From: Cladocopium goreaui
Lineage: Eukaryota; Sar; Dinophyceae; Suessiales; Symbiodiniaceae
Length of the DNA stretch: 64,000 nucleotides
Assembly: GCA_947184155.2 (NCBI GenBank)
Contig: CAMXCT020000507.1
Span: 62,001 to 126,000, forward strand
Reading direction: 5' to 3'
Part shown: one piece after another, positions 1 through 12,356 of the stretch
Position numbering within the stretch: the first letter of the stretch is position 1
Layout of the letters: each line of letters opens with the position of its first letter
Program-made: the position numbers and the translations under genes
Notes under the pieces: model-generated
What the model was told of the DNA's origin: nothing
The model's input: only the letters and a program-made list of their open reading frames with translations
Databases searched by the model: none

Positions 1-2300
1 GTTCGGAAGGACCAGTCAAATAGTCAGCGTTGAGCCGGGCGGCTGTGACTTGACAAGGCCGCAGGCAACCGCTTTCACTTCCAAAGGTGACGGCGCGCCA
101 AAATTATCCAATTTTCCGCAAGAAATGTGCTCAGCGACAGCTCAAGGCGGGATTCTTTTCATACCCTTTCATCAAGATTTTTGACCTGGCTCATTTTGCT
201 CTGCCATATATTATTTGTATATTTATCCCAATCATTTCAGCTGCTCGTCATTTGGTGTACCATGATGTACTCACTGAACTTCTGTCCACGGAATTGTGGG
301 GCGTTAGGCAATCAAATGATGCTGGGTCGGCCAATGGGCCTGACAATCTCCAAACATTGCAAACATGTGCGTGCTTCTTGTGGCCAATGTCACTAGCAAC
401 TGAGCACAATGCGCATCTTTTCTTAGTTTCTTCTTGAACCACTGGGTGGCGGCATGCGTGTTCCGTTGCGTCTTAAGTTTCAACCCTCCTAAGCCGTGAC
501 CCTCCAAACCACTGTAGTAGGGATACGAAGCATCGGATCAAGAATCATCTCCCAAGACCGGAGTGACATTACAGAAGTGGTCAACGAACCAAAAAACAAG
601 GCGGGGTCAAACCTCCCATCTGCCAAACATCCACTGGGAACTGGGCAAGTTCCAACAATCAAATCAAAGCCTATTCGGAAGCCAGCGCGATCCTAGGTGC
701 AGAGAAAGCCTGGCACCTCGCTCCTATCGCATCTCTATGGTCGCAGCCGTTCTTTGTGATCTACAGGTGGGATCTGATCAAAACCCCTGCGCCCCAAGCA
801 GCTGACCCGTTGCAGCCAGCTGAAACTCTGAGAAGTGGTTTATTGAACCGCGCAGAGTGCCAATCTCCTGAGCTTTGGAATGTCCATGGCCGAGGGCACC
901 TTTTCAGCGTGTGGGATTTGCCAATAACCATTTCAATTCGAAGAAGCAGCTGCCATCAACAGGGACGTCTCAAAGGACAATTGAAGATGGTGCAACATGC
1001 TCATTTGGTGTACCATGATGTACTCGCTAAACTTCTGTCCAAGGAATCGTGGGGCCGTTAGGGAATCAAATGATGCTGGGTCGGCCAATGGGCCGACAAT
1101 CTCCAAACATTGCAAACATGTGCGTATTTCTCAAGACTTCTTGGTTTCTGTCGGTCTTGCTAAATGGGATCTTACACGGCTTGGCAGCCCCTCAATTTGA
1201 TACCCTCAAGATCAAACAAACCCCCTTGTCCGACATTTTAGAACCCCGGATCTGGGGTCTAAAATCGTTTTCCCTTAAAAAACCCAAGGTTTCCCAATTT
1301 GTGGACGGAGACCATTCTAGAACCCCAAAGTGTACGGAGGGATAAGAGACACGTCCTCCCAGCTTTGCAGGGATTTAAGCCAAGCTGATTGCATCTGAAT
1401 AACTGATGAGGCTCGGAGGCTAGGTTTCAAGCATGCAGAGATACTGCGTTTGAGGCAAACAGGTTGCCAACTGCCTCCGCCCATGAGTTTGCATGTTACA
1501 TGTCTCACAGGTTCCTGATATTTGACGCCAATGATTGGATAGAGAACTGCATGACTCGTGAGTTGTCCGGAACTGGAATGTCCATGGCCGAGGGCACCTT
1601 TTCAGCGTGTGGGATTTGCCAAAAACCATTCCAATTCAAAGAAGCAGCTGCCATCAACAGGGACGTCTCACAGGACAATTGAAGATGGTGCAACATGTGC
1701 AGCTGCAAAGGCCTCAGCCAAATCCCTGAACATTTGCGTTGGTTTGCCTGTTCGGAAGGAGTCAAATAGTTAGCGTTGAGCCGGGCGGCTGTGACTTGAC
1801 AAGGCCGCAGGCAACCGCTTTCACTTCCAAAGGTGACGGCGCGCCAAAATTATCCAATTTTCCGCAAGAAATGTGCTCGGCGACAGCTCAAGGCGGGATT
1901 CTTTTCATACCCTTTCATCAAGGTTTTTGACCTGGCGCATTTTGCTCTGCCATATATTTGTATATTTATCCCAATCATTTCAGCTGCTCATTTGGTGTAC
2001 CATGATGTACTCGCTGAACTTCTGTCCACGGAATTGTGGGGCGTTAGGCCAAATGATGCTGGGTCGGCCAATGGGCCTGACAATCTCCAAACATTGCAAA
2101 CATGTGCGTGCTTCTTGTGGCCAATGTCACTAGGAGCCAACAGCCATACCCAAGACACCGGAAACGGAAGAGCCAAACAATTATTTCTCAAGACTTCTTG
2201 GTTTCTGTCGGTCTTGCTAAATGGGGTCTTACACGGCTTGGCAGCCCCTCAATTTGCGTGTTTTCGGGAAGCAATCTAGCACTGAGCCTGCAGTGCTAAC
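1..2300. repeat. Nested sub-repeat mosaic left of copy A
   Basis: Several blocks recur in this stretch. A block beginning with GTTCGGAAGGA is at 1 and about 1,750. A block containing the string TGGTGTACCATGATGTACTC is near 250, 1,010 and 1,995. A block starting GAGACACGTCCTCCCAGC is near 1,345. The same blocks recur at 13,085, 13,440, 13,790, 14,190, 14,430 and 14,840. Short open frames here repeat between blocks but shift frame freely, so I call it non-coding repeat DNA. No gene is seen. Confidence 0.85.
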
Positions 2301-5300
2301 TGATTCTTTTGCATCACTCTAGTACCACGTTCATTGCACCTTGTCCCACGAGCCTTTAGTGCCACATTCATTCTACCATTGGTAGCTTTTCCACTGGACG
2401 GGAGCGTTCAAGACGTCACTATGCTGGAGCACAGACATTGATCCGAGACAAGACTAGCAACAAACGTCGAATTCCACTTTTTTTGTTTGATAACCCTGGG
2501 GTAGTGATCCAATTGCGCGCATGGAATTTCAAAGTAACATTTCTTGACCAGCCTTGGGCACTGGTTTGAAAATACTTGCGCTTAGCTCCTCCGGAGCTAA
2601 GCGCAAGTATGATGATGGCAACGCAATTTTTGGAGGGATGCCACCCCTACACATGTGCTGCTTCAGTCTGACATGCGCTTGGTTCCTCCGGAGCTAAGCG
2701 CAAGTATCTAATTTTGATCTGTTTGCCAATGATATGGAATGACGAGGAATGTTGATCATTGAGAAAACATAATACAAAAATGGAATTTTAAAATGACATT
2801 TCAGTACGACTCCCCCCTCAAATTTCATTTTTAAGAGGGTAGGGATCAAACCATGGGCCTTCTAGAGACCTCTTGTGACGCAAAAGCCAGAACTTGCAGG
2901 CTGTCTCGCAGACCCTGAGCGTGGTACGTCTGCAGGGATTACGCATGTAGGACAGCTTCAACAGAGCTGAAAGACTTCGATAAGGTGCATGTTGCAGGAC
3001 TGCCTCTTCAAGCACCTATGAACTATGAACAATGTGGTCTGAGGTGGCGCAAATGTGTGCGGCAACAACTTTTTAAGAACTGAGGACCAACCAGGGCTGA
3101 ACTCCTTCAGCTCATTCTGATTGAGTCATTTTTGTCCATCATTGTTCCAATTTTTGCTGTCAGCTTCCAGGACTAAGTACAGCGTACTGCAGGTAGTTTT
3201 GCGCCCGAACACATATCCTATAATGAAAAAGTTTCAATGTGCTAGTTCAGGCGTAACAGGGTTTTAAATTTACTATTATAGGGTTCCCCCGTAATAATAA
3301 AAACTGTCTTCCATCAACGAAATGAATTAATGGGGCTCTTGAAACAAGAGATGCTTGAATATTGCCGATACTTTTGGAAGGCTATCACCTGCACCTCAGT
3401 TAGATTGGTTTGAACGCAGTGCATTTGGCCTCTGTGCGTCACTTCTATGGCTTCGGCAAACAGTGCCAGGCCCGGGGTGACCAGGCAATATAGCCCGGGA
3501 CACAACCCGCATCTAGCACCCATACCCCGGCTACTGCAAATCAGAACCGCAAATCTCTGACCCCGTAAATATCGTAAATGGATCTTTCTGCAAAGTGGAA
3601 CCTGAATTCAATGGCCAAAATCTGGGTGGAAGCAGTCTTCCTGGAAAAAAGACTACCCATTCAGATGGGGTGACAAACCTGCTACCTAGGTGGAAAATAT
3701 GCGACTTGGACTCTCTTTGATCAAAAACAGGCCTGCAACAATTTCAATTGCATTTTAGTTTTAATGTCCATTTGACATGCATTAGTTCATCAACACCCCG
3801 TGCGTGCGGACGCTGATATCATATCATTGCCAGGTGTTACGCCCCAACAAATAGCGGGAAATCTGACAATGCACACTCAGTCGTAGAGAGCCTGCGAGGG
3901 GCCCAAACAAATGCCCAAATGCACAGAGTCAACGGTTTGCAGCACGTTCCAGATCCCTGGCGACCCAGTTCGGAAGATTTCGGAAGCCTGAATCTGAAAA
4001 CCACGCAACTTGTGCTGCGCGGGCGCGCCGGGCGCGCGGACCCTTTTGAACCCCCTGAATCGCCTGAATCCCTTGTTACTACACATTGCTGGCCAAAACA
4101 TTGAAGAAAAGTTGCCAATGGGGATGCCTGAAGGCTAACTTGCAGTATCTTCACAACCATTCAGAAACGAAATTGGTTTCATGGAGAAATATCTCTAAAC
4201 ATTGCTGCCGTGGGAGTTGCTAGAACTGCGTGCGGAATGATGTAAACAAATCATGCGTTGTGATACGAGGCCAAAGTTCTGAGATGTTTAGCAGCTTCAA
4301 GGCATTCGAAAATACACTCAAATCAGCAAACTACTGTCCCGATCACTGCGACACGGCTGTCCACAGCAGTCTGTCTGAACAAGATCCGTGAGATCGAGGC
4401 GGGAGAGGTCGGACCCTTTCATCTGAAACCTGGTGGAACTCCAGCTGAAGGTAAAATGGCGCGGGCAAGGGATATCTGACAGCTGCTGTTTTTCGAATAT
4501 ACGTAGCCACAACATGGACGAAAGATGCGAAGCAAAAGCGTCGCGGCTTCAAGAGAGAGGGCTGCATCAACACGGTTTCTCTTTGGGGGAAATGCTAATG
4601 GCAAGGAAAACACATACTTGGGTTTCAGCAGGCTAGCATGTTGGATGCAAAACATTGCTCGTCTTCCGCCTCGTCTTGTGCTTGAATCAGGCTACATTAA
4701 ACACACGGATGCCCAAGTGGCTCATCACACCTGAACTGCTACGAGTCCAATCTGATCGCAAAAAAACTCATCAGGTTCCATCACCTCCATCTCAGTGTCA
4801 AAACGTGTCACGCGGTCAAAAATAATGCTGAAAGCCAAAAACTTCCAGGTCCATCACGGTGCTCGAAACACGAATGATCCAAATGCCCCCGGGTCTTGCT
4901 TCTTGAATTTTACTTCAGAAAACATATTGGAAATGCGACAACCAATGATGACAATCAAATGACATGTCAGTAGCATTGCGGCCATAAGGGACAACGAATG
5001 ATATCGTTCGAAACATGAAAGACGTAGGAATTCCTCCGTCGCAAAGCCGCCACAAGAAGGGAGACAAATGGAGAGCCAAGTGGGGAGACCTGTCGGAAAG
5101 AAAACTGACCCAGGGCGGTCACGGAGGGGGGGATAGGAAAGACGAGAAAACCTTCGTCCCAAAGTAGCCACAAGAAGGAAAGCAAAATACACAGCGCAGT
5201 GATGAGACAGACAAATGGTGAGACACAATTCCCTTTCCTGGGGCCAGTGTGAAGTACCAAGACCAGTGGAGACAACACAAATGGAGAAGTACAGTCAGTG

Positions 5301-5610
5301 TAGAAACACATTGGGGACAATGGGGGCCAGTGTGAAGTACCAAGACCAGTCGAGACAACACAAATGGAGAAGTACAGACAGCGTAGAAACACATTGGGGG
5401 CAATTTTGGGACCAAGGCAGCCAGTCCGAAGTGGGCGCCCCAGGCAACCACAAGAAGGAAGAATGGAGAGAAAAATAGGGACGCAAGCAAGTGACAAATG
5501 GGAGACGATGCAAGTCCTCCGCTTCAATTCCGTTTGGAGACGACGCAAAAGTTGGGCTCTCTGCAAGTTGGAATATTGAATAAGATGCCTAACTGCATAC
5601 AAACTGTTTG
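2300..5610. other. Duplicated intergenic DNA, no gene seen
   Basis: Single-copy-looking DNA that is repeated at about 15,140-18,410. Short open frames in it do not stay open in the partner copy and resemble no family I know. It holds a perfect hairpin at 2,572-2,610. Between 5,240 and 5,405 an 82-bp unit (it includes AGTGTGAAGTACCAAG) is present twice, against once in copy B. Confidence 0.6.
2572..2610. repeat. Perfect short hairpin, 18-bp arms
   Basis: ATACTTGCGCTTAGCTCC is followed after three bases by its exact reverse complement. The right arm occurs again at about 2,687-2,707 and, in copy B, near 15,337-15,357; the full palindrome is absent from copy B, where about 150 bp is missing. 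It may be a tiny mobile palindrome or a footprint of one. Confidence 0.8.
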
Positions 5611-5617
5611 GAGAAGC

Positions 5618-6027
5618 ACCCCACACTTCGCACTCCGCACTTCACACTCTCCACTCCGCGCTTCACACTCCACACTCCACACCACACTCCTCCATCCAAC
5701 ATCACACTCCACACTTCACACTCCAAACTTCAGACTCCACACTTCACGCCCCCCACTCCACACTTCCCACATCACACTTCACACTCTCCACTTCACATTC
5801 CAAACTTCAGACTCCACACTTCACGCCCCCCACTCCACACTTCCCACATCACACTTCACACTTCACACTCTCCACTTCACACTCCACACTTCAAACTCCA
5901 CACTTCACACCTCGCAATCACTGCGCAATCACACCCCAGACTCCACACTTCACAATCTCCACTCCACACTCCACACTTACACTCTCCATTCCACGCTTCA
6001 CACTCTCCACTTCACACTCCACACCAT
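5618..6027. repeat. CACACTCCACACTTCACACT minisatellite (A)
   Basis: Degenerate tandem array of C-rich 6-12 bp units of the type CACTCCA and CACTTCA. Open frames of 150-180 residues across it are simple products of the repeat (Thr, Leu, His and Ser rich) and are not genes. It is directly followed by a telomere-like array. Confidence 0.9.
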
Positions 6028-6182
6028 AAAGAAACCCCAAATGAAACCCTAAAGAAACCTTAAAGAAACCCTAACTAAAGAAACCTGAAAGAAACCCTAA
6101 ATAAACTCTGAAGAAACCTCAATGAAACCCTAACCCTAAAGAAACCCTAAATGAAACCTTCAAGAAATCCTTAAGACACCCT
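6028..6182. repeat. Telomere-like CCCTAAA-related array (A)
   Basis: Array of AAAGAAACCCTAAA-like units, including AACCCTAACCCTAAAG near 6,125-6,145. The core CCCTAAA is the complement of the TTTAGGG telomere repeat. The units are spaced by extra GAAA, so this is a degenerate interstitial array rather than a clean telomere. Confidence 0.75.
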
Positions 6183-6264
6183 ATTTCAATTACCTAACGT
6201 TCATTGATATATTGTTCTCGTTTATTCTTGAAAATACCCGCGAAATCAGAAATCCGCATATCCT

Positions 6265-6390
6265 TACCATCTGGTTGTTTAACATAGCCATGGAAAATCA
6301 CCATGCATTTTTCATAGGTAAACCATCTATTCCGATAAGGGCCATCGATACCAAACCATGGCGAACTGTGAATGTCATAACCAGAAGGTA
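6265..6390. repeat. TACC(C/A)TCTGGTTA-type inverted-repeat element (A)
   Basis: Begins TACCATCTGGTTG and ends with the near inverse ATAACCAGAAGGTA. The interior has the family's mirrored ATGGAAAATCACCAT and TACCATGGC blocks. A member of the miniature inverted-repeat family seen elsewhere in the window. Confidence 0.75.
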
Positions 6391-9036
6391 GAATATCAGG
6401 ACCAATCCAAACGGACCATCTGAAATCTGCATTTTTCTTCATCCAATCGCTGTGCAAATCAATGCCGAATCATCCCTTCATGGCCATCGGCTTCAACACG
6501 TCCAGGTCCTGTCCACTGAAAAATCCCCAGCTGGATGGTTTCATTTGGAAAATACCAATGAATACTTGGAATTCTCATGACTTAGAAAACCTCTATATAC
6601 TAACATATATTTAAGTTGCCCTCTGGTCATTTCACATGGCCATGGAAAATGACCCAAAGTATAGATGAGCAACAAAAGTCCACGGCCATTTTCCATGGCC
6701 GCAGGATATTACCATAGCCAGCTCCGTGCGCTGCTCCTGGCCTTTTCATGGAGCTGGTAAATCTTCTTGGCCACCAACCTATACCAGTTTGCTGCACAAG
6801 AACTTTGGTGATTAGGGCTTTGGACCTCACAAAACATCATCAAAGGATATGTTCCATGGATTGAAATGCTAAGACCTCTTTGAGAGGTGGGTTGACCATG
6901 ACATTTTCTGAAGATTGGATGTCAATCCTACAACCTTCGTACCGGATCGCATTTGAATGTTCTTTGCTATCCATGTTGCCATGTTGCAAAGGTGAGCAAT
7001 GCATAACTATTGCCATACCCTCAAATAACTGGGCTCAAAGCTTAGATGTGGCAGTCAGGCAGCCATTATCGGCAGTCCTGCGGCAAACAAACTCGAGTTG
7101 AGGCCGGAAAAGCATTCCAAGACAACATTTAATACCATTTTCATCTGGTCATCTCTATTGTTCTAAGTAGCTCATGAAACATTTTTGACACGCAACAGCC
7201 GAACAGCCCCCCAGCAGCAGCCGAACTTCGCGGGTCCAGGGCTCCAACACAGGCATCACTGCAATCGCTTGCATCAAGGCCGGAAGCTTATGTGCCTGGT
7301 CGCTGGGAGACTCCTTGTGATCCCATGGAATGCGCATGGTGGAAACCACATATATTTCGCTTATTACATATAATTATGGGTTACATATCATAATGAATAA
7401 TGACATATTATATGATCAGCTCATTATGTTTACCACTGGGACTGGGATATTATGGCTTTTGATTATCCCACCATTATTGGTACATGCCATAATATGGTAT
7501 ATGTATATATTAATATATATATGATGGGGATCCTGAAATTGGACAGTACCATTCCCCTTTCCCATGGAGGTATCACATCCCACTCTTGCCTTCGCCACTG
7601 CATCCAGAGCAGTCTTAACAGCTGCCATGACCTGTGATTTGCTTATGGAAGCACCAAAAAATAAGACATATTCCCTATATTTCCTATAGATTCCTCAAGT
7701 AGTGAAAACAAACATCAGCAACTAAATCTAAGAACATGGGCAAAACATCAGAATCGCATTTTTCAGAAATTGACCATAACACATACCCCGGATTACGACA
7801 CGTTCATGGTTTGATAAGAGAAGTGATGATGGCGAGCTGTCCACGGCAGTGGTTTGTCAATGGGGGAGACCCCTTTTCATCAATTTTCATACAGAACATA
7901 CAGATAATCTTCATAATCTATTGGAATTGGGTATATATATATATATCAAAATATCCTATTCTCAGAGAAACCATAACAAATTCTTGAACCTAGCCCTGGC
8001 CTTGGGGTCTTTGCAAGAGCATCATCATCTTTCCCGGTGACCTCAAAAAGTCAGCCATCAGCAACTCTCGAAGTCATCGAGCCATGCTGGGTTCACCAAC
8101 GCCATTCGCAGCAGCCAAAGCTAAGAGCTCCTTCTTCTTGCCTTGGGGCTTCGATAGTGATGTGGATGACATCTGACATAAGATAGATATTAATGACTAT
8201 TCAATTATACAGGGGTTATATCATGTTATATCACAACTGATGGAGGGCTTATCACCATCATGTTATATCCATTTGTAACCTCAACCGCCAAGAAGCTGTG
8301 CCCCCTTGCAGACCCTTTATTGCACCCTGACAGCAACGATGCGCAGCCAAGTTGCACTGAGCAAGCAGGACGGGCCGATCGATTTCATGGCTTGCAAAAG
8401 AGCACACACCTGCAAAGGAGGTGTCTTTAAAAAGCACAACAAAACCAGGCATCTGGAGCTGCTCCGGGCAACTGGGCAACTGGTGAAAACATCATTTTTC
8501 TTGGATCGACGCAAGAAATCGGTCTAGGTCTCATGAATTTTGGGCTGATCGGCGCTGATCGGCCATGCTTTCAAACAGGATCTATAGAATCTATGATCAC
8601 CCTGACCTCCAGCATCCGCGTTGACGAGTTCATGATTGTTGTAGGTCACATTGATCAGCTCCAAGGCAACGTGTTCGCCTTCTTTCAGCTTCACCTGAAA
8701 CACGGAAAGCCACGGAAAGCGAATCGAGGGGTAGTGAAGATTCCAAAGTTACTCATGTTATGGCTATATTGTAGTACAACCATGGGATAGATATATAGAA
8801 TCTTATAGAATTATATAGATAGATATATTGGATAAATATATGGTATATAGTTGGCAGCGGCTGAGACTGCAACAAGATTCTCTTTGCGATCGATGATCTT
8901 GACTTTTCCTCCAAGAGTGGACAGCCTTTCACTGATTCGCTGCACGGCACTTGGGTGTAGAAGAAAAAATGGGGTGAATGGTGATACCCCACAAGGACAA
9001 CTTTTCGTATACGGAAATCAACATAAAGTATATGAC

Positions 9037-9141
9037 GTACCCCATAGGATCCATGTATGCTATATTAATGCTAACATAAAGGGGGTATATTGATGGGATC
9101 CATGTTACCATTAATATAGCATACATGGATCCTATGGGTAC
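9037..9141. repeat. Palindromic element, GTACCCCATAGGATCCATG ends (A)
   Basis: About 105 bp whose left arm, GTACCCCATAGGATCCATG and onward, is mirrored at the right as CATGGATCCTATGGGTAC, with arms of about 33 bp around a centre containing AACATAAAGGGGG. It lies inside an intron position of the synthetase pseudogene. Confidence 0.85.
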
Positions 9142-9933
9142 TATGACACAGCATCTTTATTATCAAACTTCGGGGTCTAGAACCACACCTTCGGGCGTGA
9201 TCAGCCCGATGTCTCCAGAGTGGAACCTCAACACCGCGGCCCAACGGCCCGTTGAAACAGCGAAAGGGCTCAACGTCCAAGGCCCTGTGCCAGCCGTCTT
9301 TGTCGAAGTCTGCTGCCTCGTCGGATCTATGGAAAAAAAACATGATGCAAAAACACACATCATTAAAACAAAAAAAATACATAAAAACACACAACATTTG
9401 ATCAACATGTTGATCAACATTTGAAACACACATCAGAAAAAAAGATGCAAAACCAAAGCCATCTTTTCTTCAGCTCTCATCGCCAAGCTGCTGTCTGCTC
9501 TGGCAGCGTGTAATAGCCAGAACCGATGGAATTACCTGACCGCAGGGAGTTTTACCAAGTACTATCCACAGCACTCTCCAAAGTTGTTCATTGCTCCTTT
9601 TCCTTCTTCATGTTGCAAGCAAGCCCTCTTCAACCATTTTTTCTGTGTTATCTGTCTGTGTTCTTTCTTTGTCTCGCTGCTTCCTCCAACTTCCAATTCT
9701 GGTGCCGCCTCTCATCCAAATTTCTCCCCGGCCGCAGCAGGCGGAGCCATCTGAATGCACCTACCAAGTTGCCAAGAAGCTTCATCAGCTACCGGGATTT
9801 TGCTGAATCCCACAGCGATGAACTCTCCATCAATAGCACATTTTGGTGCACGACCATCCAAGCATCATCCGAGCGATTTAAGCAGTGCTCAAAACCTATC
9901 ATTGGTTGGTTTATAGGGATTCCCAGGTCATGA

Positions 9934-9962
9934 ATTATTATTGATGATGATGATGATGATGT
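9934..9962. repeat. Short GAT repeat (A)
   Basis: About 29 bp of (GAT)n at the place where copy B has about 860 bp of GAT repeat. Probably close to the ancestral length. Confidence 0.85.
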
Positions 9963-11539
9963 CGTCAATCCCCAATTTCCTGTCGAATCCCCGGGGAAAA
10001 GAACGTTGGTCCAGGCCTTGTCTGTACAAAGGTAGGGCTTGCCATCGTTGTCGGTGATCTCTGGCCTGGTTTCTCCATCAATGTGGGGATGGAGCCCCCA
10101 ACGGCTATGAAAAAACATAGGCAAAATATTGGCAAAATGGATCAACATGGTATAACAGATTGATCAATGATATACTGGGTCAGGCATCTAAAACATTTCA
10201 TTTGACACTGCCGGAAATTGAGTCTGGCCTGGGATCTGATGGATCTGAGGTGCCCGTACTCTGAGTGAAGTGTCAGTTCGACGGAGGACAGGACGGATCC
10301 AACGAATCCAACGGATGGATCTGCCAGCGGCTTTTGAAGCCTGGCACTCAGGCGCTTCTCAGGCGGTTCTCCCGCAGTCACCCACTGCTGTTGGAAAACC
10401 ACGATATGTTCACGGCAAAACAAGGCGGAGCGGACACAGCGCCACCGCAGGTCAAATAGATCACTTGGAAACCCGGAAATTGGGGAGCTCAAATTCGGAG
10501 CTCAAATTCAACGACAACGACTTGGCAGAACTTTTCTATTGGCTCGCATCCCTAAGCATCCAACTTTGAATGAGAGGACAGCCAAAGGCTGTCCGCACCC
10601 ATTCCTGACACTCGAGGAAAGCGCTACGAAATCCCTCAGCAGTTGGATGATTTTCCCCAACCTGAACATCAGGGGAGATGGCACCACCGCCAGATAATGT
10701 GAACTTCATACATCCACCAAGCCTCAACAAGGCTGGGCTGTCACCGGGTAACAAGGGGGCACTGAGAGGAGCTCTTTGCATGTCTTTGCGTAGCAAACTT
10801 GGTGTTTCTCAAGCTTGGGGGACCCCAACACCATGGGTTTCCCATGGTTTACCAATGAAAAAAATGTGTTGGATCATGTTGGATCGTATAACATGTTATC
10901 TCTGTAAGATTATCTCCCTATTTCCTCCCTTAATATCGTGATTGCTACTATCTCCCTATGTTCTTGTATGTTCTTACATGTTTGTATTGTCTAGCTTTCC
11001 GCAGTTCCCTATTTTCTTGTTACTTTCTCCTTCCTATTTCGTCCATTGGTGGAACTTCCCAAATGGGAAGCCAGGCTGCACCATTGGTTTCTGAGGTTTC
11101 TGAGATCTCAACATGGACTTGAACTTCTTGAACACCTTGCCAAGCGGACTATTCAGCTCGCTGCAGCGCTTGAACCATTCGCCCTCTTCGAACACAAGGT
11201 GGTACCCCCCTAGTTATAAGTTAAGTGATATTAAGTGTATAAACCCATCTACAAGCAAGTCACAACAGAACCACCATGAACCCTAGCTAAACTAGTACCA
11301 ACTTAGTTGTGGGCACTACCCTCTAAGGAGCCAAGAAATGCCATCACTTTCTTCACCTTCCTGAGCTCGCGACCAGCAGGTCGAACAGCAGTGTGTAGCG
11401 GTTCTGCCGCACCGCGGATTTCTTGATCCGCATCGCCAGCTTGAAGAGAAATGCCACCCTTGGAGCTTGATGCCCATCACCATCATCAGCATCATCCTAA
11501 TGATAGATAGTTACAGCAAACCATACCAACAATATCCAA

Positions 11540-11632
11540 CAATAATTCAACAATAATTCATCATCGGATCATCATCATCATCATAATCATCATCATCATC
11601 ACCACCATCATCATCATCATCATCATCATTCA
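11540..11632. repeat. ATC/GAT trinucleotide repeat (A)
   Basis: Interrupted (ATC)n array next to the pseudogene exon at 11,680-11,719. Copy B has a different repeat count at about 26,445-26,511. Confidence 0.8.
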
Positions 11633-12229
11633 CCTGAAGTGCATCTGTCATCTTGCGCCTCGCCCTTAGGCCCTTAGGCTGGGGCACAGGTCCACTCTTC
11701 TCAACTTTCGTCTCTGCACCTTCATCTGGGGCAAGTAGCTTCACCATAAGGATTCTCATCATGGGATAAATGACAGTAAACCATATAATATACCATGATA
11801 TACATGTTTCTACCATGGCACGTATGGTCTCTAAACTCTTCACCCTTGTGATTTTGTCAAGGCATAGCCGGTGGCACAGGCTATCACATCTCAGCCACAC
11901 TAGCTGATTAGACAATGAGAATAAGTGAGCCCTTGTGATTCATGACAAATTACTATAAAATGCACCCTTCCAACCTTATCATAGCTGCGAGTAGCCACTA
12001 TAGATAGGTTTTCAGTTGCTCATTTCAAGAGTTTCATGAAAAGGTGGAAGGACATTAAAACCCAAGATTTCTAGGTGAGATCCCTATCTTTCCTTCTTAC
12101 CCTAGGGTAAACGTTTGCATAGATGTGGAGTTTACCCACTAAAAGATACTAAAACGTAGATCGTTTTCCGTTTCCGGGAATCCCCATGGCTTTTCTGCAT
12201 CCATGTCACTTATGGAACCCGTTCCCGGG

Positions 12230-12356
12230 TACCCTCTGGTAATGACTAACAGTTTGCTATTGAAAATGACCATAGTCATATAATGTAATATAGTTTTATA
12301 TTTACCCGTCAAAAATGAATAAAATTCCATAGCTTTTTGTATGTTTACCAAAGGGT
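12230..12356. repeat. TACCCTCTGGTAA inverted-repeat element at right end of copy A
   Basis: Starts TACCCTCTGGTAATG and ends TTACCAAAGGGT. Homology between the two large copies stops at this element's outer end. Confidence 0.75.

Larger units (their letters stand above)
7211..11719 (-). pseudogene. 3' fragment of long-chain acyl-CoA synthetase, decayed (copy A)
   Basis: Carries the exons for the C-terminal two thirds of the enzyme but nothing upstream, because the duplication stops at 12,356. Recognisable exons: 11,680-11,719; 11,374-11,458; 11,107-11,135; 10,662-10,722; about 10,562-10,604; 10,260-10,320; 10,017-10,065; one ending at 9,709; 9,489-9,535; 9,291-9,316; 9,189-9,226; 8,874-8,908; 8,607-8,694; about 8,326-8,409; about 8,101-8,141; about 7,585-7,631; 7,211-7,286. 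Lesions against copy B: the exon ending CPLIQGYG has lost the GYG codons near 10,562; the next exon, which should begin GLTETCGG, has lost its start and splice site near 10,453 through a loss of about 95 bp; one base is missing near 8,015, shifting the frame. The ATP-binding YTSGSTG exon is absent. It cannot make an active enzyme. Confidence 0.87.
990..12356. repeat. Segmental duplication, copy A
   Basis: The stretch from about 990 to 12,356 is repeated in the same orientation at about 13,430-27,295. The two copies share long runs of near-identical sequence separated by indels; the offset grows from about 12.44 kb at the left to about 14.9 kb at the right because copy B carries extra insertions. 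The right end of both copies falls at the end of a TACCCTCTGGTAA inverted-repeat element (12,230-12,356 here). Beyond it the sequences differ completely. Copy A carries only the 3' part of an acyl-CoA synthetase gene and is the decayed copy. Left limits are approximate because the left end is made of nested sub-repeats. Confidence 0.93.

Noticed and set aside
1-2300. Repeated 60-150 codon frames with similar peptides in several places
   Set aside because: The similarity comes from the nested DNA repeats. Frames shift between copies and both strands are open, so they are not a gene family.
4967-5626. 219-codon minus-strand frame
   Set aside because: It crosses the 82-bp tandem unit and is shortened and shifted in copy B; three overlapping frames are equally open, so composition explains it.
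5498-6063. Thr/His/Leu-rich open frames of 150-180 codons
   Set aside because: Created by the CACACTCCACACTTCAC minisatellite, in two overlapping frames at once; there is no start context or conservation.
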